Assembly: GCF_017352375.1 (NCBI RefSeq)
Contig: NZ_JAFEVR010000008.1
Span: 372,001 to 436,000 of the forward strand
DNA length: 64,000 nucleotides
Direction of reading: 5' to 3'
From: Mycolicibacterium sp. S2-37
Lineage (GTDB): Bacteria > Actinomycetota > Actinomycetes > Mycobacteriales > Mycobacteriaceae
Shown here: piece after piece, positions 33,450 through 41,853 of the stretch
How the letters are laid out: each line of letters opens with the position of its first letter
Position numbering within the stretch: the first letter of the stretch is position 1
The notes under the pieces: model-generated
What the model was told of the DNA's origin: nothing
The model's database searches: none
Seen by the model: only the letters and a program-made list of their open reading frames with translations
Program-made: the position numbers and the translations under genes

Positions 33450-33495
33450 TGTCAACTTATCTTGACACGGTCCGCTGTGTCAACCAACCTTGACA
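33450..33495. promoter_or_regulatory. Two identical palindromic operators, TGTCAA-N6-TTGACA
   Basis: Copy 1 is 33450-33467 and copy 2 is 33478-33495, 28 bases apart centre to centre. Copy 1 overlaps the HTH gene's -10 (TAAGTT, 33459-33454) and copy 2 supplies its -35 (TTGACA, 33483-33478; spacer 18). Occupancy would shut off the HTH/Clp-N promoter. The site is also 40-85 bases upstream of the response regulator gene at 33534. Confidence 0.7.
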
Positions 33496-33520
33496 CCGGC
33501 GATGACGGGACGCCGGCCGA

Positions 33521-33533
33521 TAGGCTGCCGACC
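33521..33533 (+). promoter_or_regulatory. Leaderless -10 element for the NarL-type regulator gene
   Basis: TAGGCT (33521-33526) lies 7 bases before the ATG at 33534. The nearest TTGACA (33490-33495, part of operator copy 2) is 25 bases upstream, too far for a standard -35, so any control by the palindromes would be indirect. Confidence 0.4.
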
Positions 33534-34187
33534 ATGAGCTCGCTGCGCGCGGTGGTGGCCGATGACGATGTGCTGCTGCGCGAAGGGGTTGCCAGCCTGC
33601 TCGACCGGTCCGGGTTCGAGGTCGTCGGCCAGGCCGGCGACGCCACCGAACTGCTGGCGCTGGTGCGGGAATCGAAGCCGGACCTGGTCGTGGTCGACAT
33701 CCGGATGCCGCCCGAGCACAACACCGAGGGCCTCGACGCGGCGCGGGTGATCCGCACCGAGTTGCCCGACATCGGGATCCTCGTACTGTCGGCGCACGTC
33801 GAGGTCGAACACGCCACCGAGCTGTTGGCCAGCGGTCACGCCATCGGCTACCTGCTCAAGACCCGGGTCACCGACGTCGCCGATTTCGTCGACACCCTGC
33901 AGCGCATCGCCAGGGGTGCCTCGATCGTCGACCCGGCGCTGGTGCAGGAACTGGTGTCCGCGCGGCGTCGCAACGATCCACTCGCAGCGCTGAGCGCCCG
34001 TGAGCGAGAGGTGCTGATGCTGATGGCCGAGGGCCGATCCAACGCCGGTATCGCGCGACGGCTCTGGGTCACCGAGGGCACCGTCGAGAAGCACGTGCGC
34101 AGCATCCTGACCAAGCTCGACCTGCCGGAGACCGGCGACGACCACCGGCGCGTGCGCGCGGTGATCACCTACCTCGAGGCGCGGTAG
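33534..34187 (+). CDS. NarL/FixJ-family response regulator
   Basis: A 217-residue regulator. The receiver has VVADDDVLLREG, phosphoacceptor Asp in LVVVDIRMPPEHNTEGL, and Lys in GYLLKTRV. The LuxR-type HTH reads LSAREREVLMLMAEGRSNAGIARRLWVTEGTVEKHVRSILTKL. ATG at 33534 is chosen over longer frames crossing the operators. No kinase gene is adjacent. Its last 23 bases overlap the convergent receiver gene. Confidence 0.92.
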   Translation: MSSLRAVVADDDVLLREGVASLLDRSGFEVVGQAGDATELLALVRESKPDLVVVDIRMPPEHNTEGLDAARVIRTELPDIGILVLSAHVEVEHATELLASGHAIGYLLKTRVTDVADFVDTLQRIARGASIVDPALVQELVSARRRNDPLAALSAREREVLMLMAEGRSNAGIARRLWVTEGTVEKHVRSILTKLDLPETGDDHRRVRAVITYLEAR

Positions 34188-34536
34188 ACGCCAGCAGGTC
34201 ACGGATGGCGTCCCCGGAAAGCTGGAGCTTCGACAGGAAGCCGACCGCGGGGCTGACGGCGATCATCTCCGCGAGATCCTGCTCGGCGTAGGTCGACACC
34301 AGGATGACCGCGGGCGCATCGAAGTCCGCGTGGTGGAGCTCCTCGGCCAGGTCGAATCCGCTCTCGCCGCCGAGGTCGACGTCGACGAGCGCCACATCGG
34401 GGCGCAGCTCGCGAGCCAACCGCAGGGCGTCGGCGCCGTCGGCGGCCACCGCGACCACCTCGAAGCCCGCCCGCCCGAGCATGGCACCGGCGGCGTCGCG
34501 GAAATCGGCACTGTCATCGACGATCAGACAGCGCAC
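34165..34536 (-). CDS. Single-domain response regulator (receiver only)
   Basis: About 123 residues: CLIVDDSADFRDAAGAML, phosphoacceptor Asp in VALVDVDLGGESGFDLAEEL, Thr/Ser in VILVSTYAEQD and the Lys in VGFLSKLQLSG. No output domain. GTG at 34536 follows GGGGGGACG. Tail-to-tail overlap (23 bases) with the NarL-type regulator gene suggests a linked phosphorelay, with this protein as a phosphate sink or shuttle; that is inference. Confidence 0.85.
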   Translation of the reverse strand: MRCLIVDDSADFRDAAGAMLGRAGFEVVAVAADGADALRLARELRPDVALVDVDLGGESGFDLAEELHHADFDAPAVILVSTYAEQDLAEMIAVSPAVGFLSKLQLSGDAIRDLLASTAPRGR

Positions 34537-34620
34537 CGCACGTCCCCCCACGAAACTCACAGCACCCACGTTCCCACCGGCACAGCAAGCCATGCATTAC
34601 CGCTAACCGGAAACTTCGCC

Positions 34621-35658
34621 TCAGCTGCCCAGCGCGTCGAGCAGGCGGTCGAGGTCGTCCTCGGTGTTGTAGAGGTGAAAGCCCACCCGCACCGCGCCGG
34701 CGCGGACCGAAGCGCGGATACCGGCCCGAGCCAGCGCGTCGGCCGCGTCGGTGGACGGCAGCGAAACGATCGCCGACGGATGCGGCGGCAGCCCCAGCTC
34801 GGCGCGCAGCCGCCCGGCCAGGCCGACGGTGTGCGCCTCCACCGCAGCCGCGTCCAGGGACGCCAGCCACGGCAGCGACAGCCCCGCCCCCAGAACGCCG
34901 AACCAGGCCGGGGAGGTGTCGAACCGGCGGGCGTCGCCGGCCAGCCGCAGCGGTAGCCCGTAGATCGACTCCCACGGCTGCTCCCCGGCATACCAGTTGG
35001 CGGTGTGCGGAACCATCGCCGCGGCCATCCGCTCGCTGACCGACATGAACGCCGTACCCCGCGGCGCCAGCAGCCACTTGTAGACGGCGGCCACGGTGAC
35101 GTCGGCCCAGCCGAGGTCGAGGGATTTCCAGCCGGCCGCCTGGGTGACGTCGATGATCGTCGTGGTCGCGGTTCCTTCGAGGCGTGCCCGCAGCGCGTCG
35201 GCGTCCAGCGCCGCGCCTGAGGCGGACTGCACCAGGCTGAACGTCACGAAGTCGTAATCGTCGGCTGTGGCGAGCAACTCCTCGGCGCTCAGCTCGACCA
35301 GGGTGACGCCGCGGGCCGACTGTGCGGCGAACGGAAACGTGGTGCTGGTGAACTCGCCGGCCAGCGTCGCCCCCCTGCTGCCGTCCGGAACCGCGGCGGC
35401 CACCAGACCCAGGGCCGCCGACGCACTACCGGCCATGGCCACCGATCCCGCGGGCACGCCGACGAGCGTCGCGTAACCCGACCGGGCGGCGCGCACCGGC
35501 TCGTCGAAGGACTTGGCGTCCATCGTGCCCGCCTGCCACGCCGCCATACAGTCCTGCAGCCCCCGCATCACGAACTGCGGCGGCAGGCCGTACGTCGGTG
35601 AATTGAGAAAGCCTGCAGCGCCGGTGAATTGGGCTCCGAACGCCTCCCGGACCGTCAC
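34621..35658 (-). CDS. Class V aminotransferase / cysteine-desulfurase-like PLP enzyme
   Basis: A 345-residue fold-type I PLP protein. NSPTYGLPPQFV starts the family region, TIIDVTQAAGWKSLDLGWADVTVAAVYKWLLAPRGTAFM (about residues 163-202) holds the PLP Asp, Gln and Schiff-base Lys. There is no obvious catalytic Cys loop as in NifS/SufS, so a lyase or aminotransferase role is as likely as desulfurase. Its ATG overlaps the DUF4229 stop by 4 bases. Confidence 0.85.
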   Translation of the reverse strand: MTVREAFGAQFTGAAGFLNSPTYGLPPQFVMRGLQDCMAAWQAGTMDAKSFDEPVRAARSGYATLVGVPAGSVAMAGSASAALGLVAAAVPDGSRGATLAGEFTSTTFPFAAQSARGVTLVELSAEELLATADDYDFVTFSLVQSASGAALDADALRARLEGTATTTIIDVTQAAGWKSLDLGWADVTVAAVYKWLLAPRGTAFMSVSERMAAAMVPHTANWYAGEQPWESIYGLPLRLAGDARRFDTSPAWFGVLGAGLSLPWLASLDAAAVEAHTVGLAGRLRAELGLPPHPSAIVSLPSTDAADALARAGIRASVRAGAVRVGFHLYNTEDDLDRLLDALGS

Positions 35659-35978
35659 AGCCCGTCGTCGTTCGGCGACTCTTCGCCGCGCAGTCGGGCC
35701 TGCAGTTGCTCCCGGTCGCGCCGGCGCCGTTCGTCCACCGCGGCGATACTCGCCGTCGCGCGGTCACGCAGCGGTGCGAGCATCCAGATCCCCAGCGGCA
35801 GGGCGATGACGATCGCGAACAGCACCGCGACGACGAGTGGGAACTCCTGCAGCCCGAGCAGGCGCGCCACCCCCAGAATCGCGGCGGCGATCACCGCGAC
35901 CAACGCCAACCTGGCCGCCACGTAGACCAGCACGTCGGCGACCAGACGTGAACCCGACCGACTCTCTGACACGCTCAT
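35655..35978 (-). CDS. DUF4229 membrane protein (Rv0531-like)
   Basis: A 107-residue protein with two membrane helices (about residues 17-38 and 45-68), then a charged cytoplasmic tail (RDRATASIAAVDERRRRDREQLQARL). The length and position next to the MinD-like gene match Rv0531. Function unknown. It is divergent from the tiny membrane-protein gene at 36021. Confidence 0.82.
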   Translation of the reverse strand: MSVSESRSGSRLVADVLVYVAARLALVAVIAAAILGVARLLGLQEFPLVVAVLFAIVIALPLGIWMLAPLRDRATASIAAVDERRRRDREQLQARLRGEESPNDDGL

Positions 35979-35996
35979 GAGGGTACCGACGGCGCG

Positions 35997-36015
35997 TATA
36001 TTCGGTGACAGGAGG
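35997..36015 (+). promoter_or_regulatory. Promoter -10 and ribosome site of the 54-residue membrane protein gene
   Basis: TATATT (35997-36002) precedes GGAGG (36011-36015), which is 5 bases before the GTG at 36021. The leader would be only about 12 bases and consist mostly of the ribosome site. Confidence 0.5.
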
Positions 36016-36020
36016 TTTGT

Positions 36021-36185
36021 GTGGCGTATTTGCTCCTGATACTCGTCGTGGCCGGTGTGGTGTACCTCGGCTGGCGGCTCATGCGGGTCAATGCGAGCCG
36101 TCCGATGCGGCGGGTGATCGGTCCGGACGACGACCCTGATTTTCTGCGGCGACTCGGACAGGACGACAACAACCCGCGGCAGTAG
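36021..36185 (+). CDS. 54-residue single-pass membrane protein
   Basis: The frame from GTG 36021 (ribosome site GGAGG) encodes 54 residues: a hydrophobic helix (VAYLLLILVVAGVVYLGWRL) followed by a charged tail (MRRVIGPDDDPDFLRRLGQ). Strong start signals, a promoter-like TATATT and a normal third-position GC bias support a real gene. It ends 9 bases before the convergent MinD-like gene. A small gene is annotated at the equivalent place in M. tuberculosis (Rv0530A, from memory). Confidence 0.78.
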   Translation: MAYLLLILVVAGVVYLGWRLMRVNASRPMRRVIGPDDDPDFLRRLGQDDNNPRQ

Positions 36186-36194
36186 CGGGCTGGC

Positions 36195-37253
36195 TCAGTC
36201 GCGCGCGTCGTCGGTACGCGCTGTCCGCGCGAAGCCGTCAGCGATCAGCGCCGCCATCTCGGTGAGCGCATTGCGGGTCGCCGGCTTGAGCCGCTGCAGA
36301 TCCACCTCGCCGCCCTCTTCGAGGTGCGGATCGAACGGCACCACCTGCACCACCCGGCAGCGGCGCGAGAAGTGATCCTCCACCTTCTGCAGGTCGACCT
36401 TCCCCGGTCGCGGCCGCACCGCGTTGACGACCGCCACCGCCCCCGCCACCAGCTGCTGGTGGCCGTGCGCATCGAGCCAGTCGAGGGTGGCCGCCGCGCT
36501 GCGTGATCCGTCCACCGATGTGGTGCTGACGATGACCAGCAGATCGGCGTTGTCGAGCACCGCCGACATCGCCGAATGCAACAGCCCCGTGCCGCAGTCG
36601 GTGAGCACCAGGGTGTAGAACCGCTCGAGCACCGCGAGGGTCTGCAGGTAGTCGTCGGCGCTGAACGCCTCCGAGACGGCCGGATCGCTCTCCGAGGCGA
36701 GCACCTCCAGCCGGCTGGGGCCCTGTGACGTGTAGGCCCGCACGTCGGAGTAACTCGCGATGCCCTCGGCGTCGCGGAGCAGGTGCCGCACTGTCGCCGG
36801 GGTCTCCAGCGGCACCTTCTGGCTGAGCGTGCCGCGGTTGGGGTTGGCGTCGACGGCGACGACCCGGTCCTCGCGCACCGACGCGAACGTCGCGCCGAGT
36901 GTCGCGGTGATGGTGGTCTTGCCGACGCCGCCCTTGAGTGAGAGGACCGCGATCCGGTAGCAGCCGGTCACCGGCCGGGCGATGCGGGCGGTGAGCTGTT
37001 CGCGGTACACCGCCTTGGGGCTGTCGCCGAGATGCAGCAACGTGCGCCAGCCCCGCGGTCGTCGGGCCGCCGCCACCGGTGGGGGTGGCGGGGCGACCGG
37101 CACGGCCGGGGCCGGCGGTCCGACCGGTGACACCACGGCGGAGTAGCCGGTGGGCGGTGTGGGCGCCGTCCATTCCGGCGCTGCCAGCGGATCGGCGGCC
37201 GCAGGATCGCTGAACCGCTGCTGAGACCGGAAATCCGCCGGCTGGTCAGCCAT
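36195..37253 (-). CDS. MinD/ParA-like ATPase with proline-rich N-terminus (Rv0530-like)
   Basis: A 352-residue protein. The first 75 residues are Pro/Ala-rich; WRTLLHLGDSPKAVYREQLTARI leads to a deviant Walker A, LSLKGGVGKTTITATLGATFASV (about residues 106-128), then VVAVDANPNRGTLSQKV and VLTDCGTGLLHSAM. This arrangement resembles EspI-type and other mycobacterial MinD-like proteins. Its ATG overlaps the ccsA stop by one base (TGATG), so it belongs to the cytochrome-c maturation operon; a role in positioning or assembling the complex is inference. Confidence 0.88.
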   Translation of the reverse strand: MADQPADFRSQQRFSDPAAADPLAAPEWTAPTPPTGYSAVVSPVGPPAPAVPVAPPPPPVAAARRPRGWRTLLHLGDSPKAVYREQLTARIARPVTGCYRIAVLSLKGGVGKTTITATLGATFASVREDRVVAVDANPNRGTLSQKVPLETPATVRHLLRDAEGIASYSDVRAYTSQGPSRLEVLASESDPAVSEAFSADDYLQTLAVLERFYTLVLTDCGTGLLHSAMSAVLDNADLLVIVSTTSVDGSRSAAATLDWLDAHGHQQLVAGAVAVVNAVRPRPGKVDLQKVEDHFSRRCRVVQVVPFDPHLEEGGEVDLQRLKPATRNALTEMAALIADGFARTARTDDARD

Positions 37254-38227
37254 CAACCGACGCCGGCGTAGGAGTGCAGGCCGACGGTGACGAGGTTGAT
37301 GAAGAACAGGTTGAACACCATCGCGACGAAGCCGGCGACGTTGATCCAGGCCGCTTTGCGGTCCCGCCAGCCTGCGGTCGAGCGGGCGTGCAGATAGGCC
37401 GCGTAGATCACCCAGGCGATGAAGGAGACCGTCTCCTTGGGATCCCAGCCCCAGTAGCGGCCCCACGCCTCCTCGGCCCAGATGGCACCGAAGATGACGC
37501 CGAAACCGAACACCGGGAAGGCGAAGATGGTGGTGCGGTAGGCGATCCGGTCGAGGGTCTGGGCGTCGGGCAGCCGGTTGATCACCCGGCCGAAGGCACT
37601 GTCGGAGGTCGGGTTGCCGAAGCGCGACATCTTGAGCAGGAAGAGGATGCTGGCCACGCCGGCGACCAGGAACACCCCGGAGCCGAGGCTGACCACCGAC
37701 ACGTGGATCGGCAGCCAGTAGGACTGCAGGGCGGGCATCACCGGGGCGGCGTGGCTGTAGAGCCAGCGTCCGGACACCGTCAGCAGGATCAGCACCGGGA
37801 CCAGGACGAACACCCACAGCGCGCGGTACTGCGGGCGGCGCAGCACCACGGCGGCGGCGACCAGCCCGCAGAAGCTGGTGAGGTTGATGAACTCGTACAT
37901 GTTGCCCCACGGCACCCGCGAGGTCGACAGTCCGCGCAGCACGATGCACGCCAGCAGCAGCGCGATGCCGACGTAGATCAACGCCAGCCCGGCCGAGCCG
38001 ATGCGTTCGTCGAACGGGCGCCTCGGCTCGTCGGCGACGACGCCCGGTGTCGCGCTGTCCGCGCCCACCGCGGCGCCGACCAGTTCCCGGTGCTCGACCT
38101 TGCGGCTGCGGGTGTAGGCCAGTTCGACGGCGAGCAGCAGCAGGGCCACGACCAGGACGAGAACCGACGAGGTGAACGCCCAGTCGGAGTACCGGGCCAG
38201 ACCGAGGTCTATCTCGGTGCCATTCAT
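37253..38227 (-). CDS. ccsA: Cytochrome c biogenesis protein CcsA (heme handling)
   Basis: A 324-residue membrane protein, the same length as Rv0529. It presents heme to apocytochrome c in System II. The WWD signature is EEAWGRYWGWDPKETVSFIAWVIYA (about residues 251-275); flanking His are in PIHVSVVSLG and VTVGLHSYAGVG. About eight helices. ATG at 38227 overlaps the resB stop as ATGA; a longer upstream frame is the shadow of resB. Confidence 0.95.
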   Translation of the reverse strand: MNGTEIDLGLARYSDWAFTSSVLVLVVALLLLAVELAYTRSRKVEHRELVGAAVGADSATPGVVADEPRRPFDERIGSAGLALIYVGIALLLACIVLRGLSTSRVPWGNMYEFINLTSFCGLVAAAVVLRRPQYRALWVFVLVPVLILLTVSGRWLYSHAAPVMPALQSYWLPIHVSVVSLGSGVFLVAGVASILFLLKMSRFGNPTSDSAFGRVINRLPDAQTLDRIAYRTTIFAFPVFGFGVIFGAIWAEEAWGRYWGWDPKETVSFIAWVIYAAYLHARSTAGWRDRKAAWINVAGFVAMVFNLFFINLVTVGLHSYAGVG

Positions 38228-39825
38228 ATGACCTTCTCTTCTGACGGCGCGGTCGCCGTCGCCGCCGCGTCGGGATGGTCGGCCAGCAACCGCGTCACCA
38301 GCCGCTCGAACTCGTCGCCCCAGCCGGAGTTGTCGGTGCGGGCCAGCCCACCCAGCTCGACGCCAACGGTACCTGGGTCGCGCGGCGTGATCCGTACCCA
38401 GACCCGGCGTCGCCGGACCACGAGCGAGACCAGCAGACCGCCCATCATCGTCATCGCGAAGATCAGCACCCAGATCTGCGCGGGATCGTGCGACACCTGC
38501 ACGTTCACAAACGGCACAGCGCCGTCGAAGCGCACCACAGTGCCGTCCTCGAGCCGGGTCTCGGCCCCTGCGCTGAGGTTGACCCGTGCCTCGCGGGTCA
38601 ACCGGCCCTGTCCGATCAGCCGCTCGTCGAGGGAGAACAGGTTCTGCGGGCGGCCGGTGTCCAGCCCGGTGTCGCCCCGGTAGATGTCGACGGCGACCGC
38701 GGGATCCCGCAACGCCGGGAAACTCGACGACAGCAGGGTGCCGTCGAGCTGCTGGGTGGGCGCGAACAGACCCTGGATCGCCAGCTGGTTCTTGCGGCGC
38801 TCGTCGGCGTCGGGGTAGGTGCCCGCGGGCGGATCGAACCGCATCACACCCGAGGACAGGAACGTGAACTGGTCGTCGGGACGCCACTGCAGGGTCTGGG
38901 TGCGGGTCTGCCCGTCGGGGAACGTCACCGTGAACGTCGGCGCGTAGCCGTGGCCCTGCAGGTACACCCGGTCACCGCCGACGCGCAGCGGTTCGTTGAC
39001 CTTGAGCCGGTAGGACCGCCAGGTGTTCGACGCCAGGTCGTCGCCGGCCTGGTATTCGATGTCTGCGGCATAGGAGGTGGCCTGACCGGTGTCGAGGTAG
39101 TCGGCCTGGAAATCGTTGACCTTCAGACAGATCGGATACAGCGAGGTGCCGTCGACGGTGTTGCCCGCCCGGAAGGAGTCGAATGCGGCAGGTGAGGCCG
39201 AGCAGAAGCCCGGGCCGCCGTCGGCGACGACGATGACGTTCCCCTCGTAGCCGAACAGCTTGCCCGCAGCCACGGCGACCAGCAGACCCAGCAGCGAGAA
39301 GTGGAAGACGATGTTGCCGAATTCGCGCAGATAGCCCTTCTCCGCCGAGATCTCGGTGCTTTCACCCTCGGTGCGGATGACCTTGCGCCAGCCCTTGAGT
39401 CCTGACGTGACCTTGGCGGTCACGGCGGCCACCGAGCCGTCCACCTCGGTGCGGTGGTGCTTGGGCAACCGCGCGAGGTTTCGGGGCGCGGGCACCGGCA
39501 CCGCGCGCAGGCTGCGCACGTGTTCGGCCAGACGCGGCGTCAGGCAGCCGACCAGCGAGATGAACAGCAGCGCGTAGATCGCGGTGAACCAGAAGCTGGA
39601 GAACACGTCGAAGGCCTGCAGCCGGTCGAGCACCGGGCCGAGCGTCGGGTGCTCGGCGAGGTATTCGGCGACCTTCGACTCGTTGAGGCTGCGCTGCGGC
39701 AGCAGGGCGCCGGGCACCGCCGCCAGTGCCAGCAGGAACAGCAGCACCAGCGCCGTGCCCATCGAGGTCAGCGTGCGCCACGTGTTGCGCGCGTAGGCCA
39801 GCAGGGTCGCAACGGGGCGGGGCAT
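38224..39825 (-). CDS. resB: Cytochrome c biogenesis protein ResB/Ccs1
   Basis: A 533-residue partner of CcsA. Three helices lie near the N-terminus (WRTLTSMGTALVLLFLLALAAVPGAL; FTAIYALLFISLVGCL; FHFSLLGLLVAVAAGKL), then a large periplasmic domain and a last helix (VLIFAMTMMGGLLVSLVVRRRRVWVRI). It is thought to bind heme with CcsA. ATG at 39825 shares one base with the ccdA stop. Length is near Rv0528 (529). Confidence 0.94.
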   Translation of the reverse strand: MPRPVATLLAYARNTWRTLTSMGTALVLLFLLALAAVPGALLPQRSLNESKVAEYLAEHPTLGPVLDRLQAFDVFSSFWFTAIYALLFISLVGCLTPRLAEHVRSLRAVPVPAPRNLARLPKHHRTEVDGSVAAVTAKVTSGLKGWRKVIRTEGESTEISAEKGYLREFGNIVFHFSLLGLLVAVAAGKLFGYEGNVIVVADGGPGFCSASPAAFDSFRAGNTVDGTSLYPICLKVNDFQADYLDTGQATSYAADIEYQAGDDLASNTWRSYRLKVNEPLRVGGDRVYLQGHGYAPTFTVTFPDGQTRTQTLQWRPDDQFTFLSSGVMRFDPPAGTYPDADERRKNQLAIQGLFAPTQQLDGTLLSSSFPALRDPAVAVDIYRGDTGLDTGRPQNLFSLDERLIGQGRLTREARVNLSAGAETRLEDGTVVRFDGAVPFVNVQVSHDPAQIWVLIFAMTMMGGLLVSLVVRRRRVWVRITPRDPGTVGVELGGLARTDNSGWGDEFERLVTRLLADHPDAAATATAPSEEKVI

Positions 39826-40646
39826 CAGATCGGCAGCCTGACGTCGCTGACGAACGCGTCGCGCACCCATGACACGAAGTCGTTCCACAATCCGGTGACC
39901 AGGGCGGTGCCGACCACCAGCAGCAGCACGCCGCCGAAGATCTGGATCGTGCGGGTGTGGCGTCTCAGCCAGCCCATCCCCTGGACCGCGCGCGCCGAAC
40001 CGAACGCGAGCAGCACGAACGGGATGCCGAGTCCGAGGCAGTAGGCGACGACGAGCGCGACACCGCGCGCGACGCTCGCACCGTCGGTGGCCGACGCGAC
40101 CGTGATCACCCCGGTCAGGGTGGGGCCCAGGCACGGGGTCCAGCCGAGCCCGAAGACCGCCCCGAGCAGCGGCGCACCGGCGACCGTCGACACCTGCCGC
40201 GGGGTGAACCGGGCCTGGCGTTGCAGGGCGGGAACGAGGCCGACGAAGACCAGTCCCATGACGATCGTCACGACCCCGCCGATACGTTGCAGCAACAGCT
40301 GATTGGTGATCAGTGTGGTGGTCATGCCGAGCACCGCGACGGTGCCCAGCAGGAACACCGCGGTGAACCCGGCGACGAAGAGCGCGGCCGCGCCGGCGAC
40401 CCGCAGCCGGGCGCTCCGCGGCGTCGAAACCGACGAAACGGCGGTTCCTTCTCGCACTTTGGTGCCCATGTGTTCGTTTGGGCGAGAAGTGTCGTCGACG
40501 CCGACGACCGCGGCGAGGTACGAGAGGTATCCGGGTACCAGTGGCACCACGCACGGCGACGCGAACGACACCAGCCCGGCCAGCACGCAGACGGCCAGGG
40601 CCAGGAACACCGGCCCGGCCGAGGCGAGTTCGGCGAACCCGGTCAC
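39825..40646 (-). CDS. ccdA: Thiol-disulfide transporter CcdA
   Basis: A 273-residue CcdA/DsbD-core protein that carries reducing power across the membrane for apocytochrome c. The two active Cys are in [20 protein letters not shown] (about residue 31) and [16 protein letters not shown]. Six helices are expected. The loop between helices 1 and 2 is unusual: residues about 48-80 ([20 protein letters not shown]) are polar, from a locally AT-richer patch (40412-40495). GTG at 40646 overlaps the upstream stop as GTGA. Confidence 0.93.
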   Translation of the reverse strand: MTGFAELASAGPVFLALAVCVLAGLVSFASPCVVPLVPGYLSYLAAVVGVDDTSRPNEHMGTKVREGTAVSSVSTPRSARLRVAGAAALFVAGFTAVFLLGTVAVLGMTTTLITNQLLLQRIGGVVTIVMGLVFVGLVPALQRQARFTPRQVSTVAGAPLLGAVFGLGWTPCLGPTLTGVITVASATDGASVARGVALVVAYCLGLGIPFVLLAFGSARAVQGMGWLRRHTRTIQIFGGVLLLVVGTALVTGLWNDFVSWVRDAFVSDVRLPI

Positions 40647-41248
40647 TGCTGGGACTCCGGTCCGGGTTCGGCCGCGAGCCGCTGGACGACCGGCTGCAGA
40701 TCCTCGGCGAGCAATTCCCGCAGGAACACCGCGGCGACGCGGTGCTCTCGGTCGAGCACCACCGTCGACGGGATGACCGTGGTGGGATACCGGCCGCCGA
40801 ACGCGATCATCGTCCGCATCGGCGGGTCGTAGATCGACGGGAACGTGATGTTGCGATCCCGGATGAAGTCGACCGCGGCGTCGCGGTTGTTGTCCCGCAC
40901 GTCGATGCCGAGGAATGCGACGCCGTCGGCGCGCGTCGCCTCGTAGACCTGCTGCAGTTGGCCGATCTCGGTGCGGCACGGCCCGCACCACTGACCCCAC
41001 ACGTTGATCACCACGACCTGACCGGCGAAGTCGTCCAGCGACAGCGTCTTGGCCGGGTCGAGCAGATCCGGACCGGACAGCGGGCCGGGCCGGCCGCGGT
41101 CGGCTGGCGGATCGTAGAAGATGTCGGTCTTACCGCCGGGTGCGACGAACTCGAAGGTCCCGCCCTGGGCTACGGCGTCGTCACCGGTGGAGCAGCCGGC
41201 CAGCGCGAGGATCCCCGCGCTCGCCAGCAGTACCGCCAGCCATCTCAC
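40643..41248 (-). CDS. TlpA/ResA-like thioredoxin lipoprotein
   Basis: A 201-residue exported thiol-disulfide protein (Rv0526-like). The N-terminus has a lipobox ([10 protein letters not shown], Cys about 19). The redox site is [20 protein letters not shown] (about residues 83-102), with cis-Pro in [13 protein letters not shown]. It would reduce apocytochrome c Cys with electrons from CcdA. GTG at 41248 overlaps the phosphatase stop by 4 bases. Confidence 0.92.
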   Translation of the reverse strand: MRWLAVLLASAGILALAGCSTGDDAVAQGGTFEFVAPGGKTDIFYDPPADRGRPGPLSGPDLLDPAKTLSLDDFAGQVVVINVWGQWCGPCRTEIGQLQQVYEATRADGVAFLGIDVRDNNRDAAVDFIRDRNITFPSIYDPPMRTMIAFGGRYPTTVIPSTVVLDREHRVAAVFLRELLAEDLQPVVQRLAAEPGPESQQ

Positions 41249-41853
41249 TGTCCGGCCAGCTCCGCATAACCCCAGCCGACGCAGGTGTCGCCGTGGAAGT
41301 AGAACGACGTCAGCGACGCCAGGTTGCACAGCCGTTTGGTCGGGAAATGGTGCAGGGGTTGGTCGGTCATGGCGCGGCGCAAGGTCTCGACGGGCAGCTG
41401 ATGGCTGACGCAGACCGCCTCGTGCCCGGCGCCCCGGATGCGGGCGCGGTGCAGCGCGGCCGTCATGCGGGACGCGATCTCGACGTAGGGCTCGCCCCAC
41501 GAAGGGGTACGGGGATTGCGCAGATGCCGCCAGTTGCGCGGGTCGCGCAGCGCGCCGTCACCGGGTGAGACCCGTTGACCCTGAAACACATTGAGCGATT
41601 CGATGAGCTCGTCGTCGGTCGCGATGTCCAGACCGTGGCGGGCCGCGATCGGGGTGGCGGTCTCCTGCGCACGCTCCAGCGGGGAGGCGACGACGTAGAC
41701 GATGTCGCGGCCGGCGAGCCAGTCGGCGACCCGCTCCGCCTGCGCCCGGCCGCGCTCGGACAGGTGGTAGTCGGGCAGCCGGCCGTAGAGGATGCCGTCG
41801 GGATTGTGGACCTCGCCGTGCCGCATCACGTGCACGATCGTCTGTTCGGTCAT
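41245..41853 (-). CDS. Histidine-phosphatase (phosphoglycerate-mutase-like) family protein
   Basis: A 202-residue protein, the length of Rv0525. The catalytic RHG is in [14 protein letters not shown] (residue about 11), the second Arg in [13 protein letters not shown], and the second His in [13 protein letters not shown]. It lies between hemL and tlpA with ATGA overlap at both ends. The substrate is unknown; a link to heme or cytochrome assembly rests only on the operon. Confidence 0.9.
   Translation of the reverse strand: MTEQTIVHVMRHGEVHNPDGILYGRLPDYHLSERGRAQAERVADWLAGRDIVYVVASPLERAQETATPIAARHGLDIATDDELIESLNVFQGQRVSPGDGALRDPRNWRHLRNPRTPSWGEPYVEIASRMTAALHRARIRGAGHEAVCVSHQLPVETLRRAMTDQPLHHFPTKRLCNLASLTSFYFHGDTCVGWGYAELAGQ

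Noticed and set aside
36195..37949. Longer MinD-like frame starting at 37949
   Set aside because: The upstream part is antiphase ccsA sequence; ATG 37253 overlaps the ccsA stop by one base and gives the family N-terminus.
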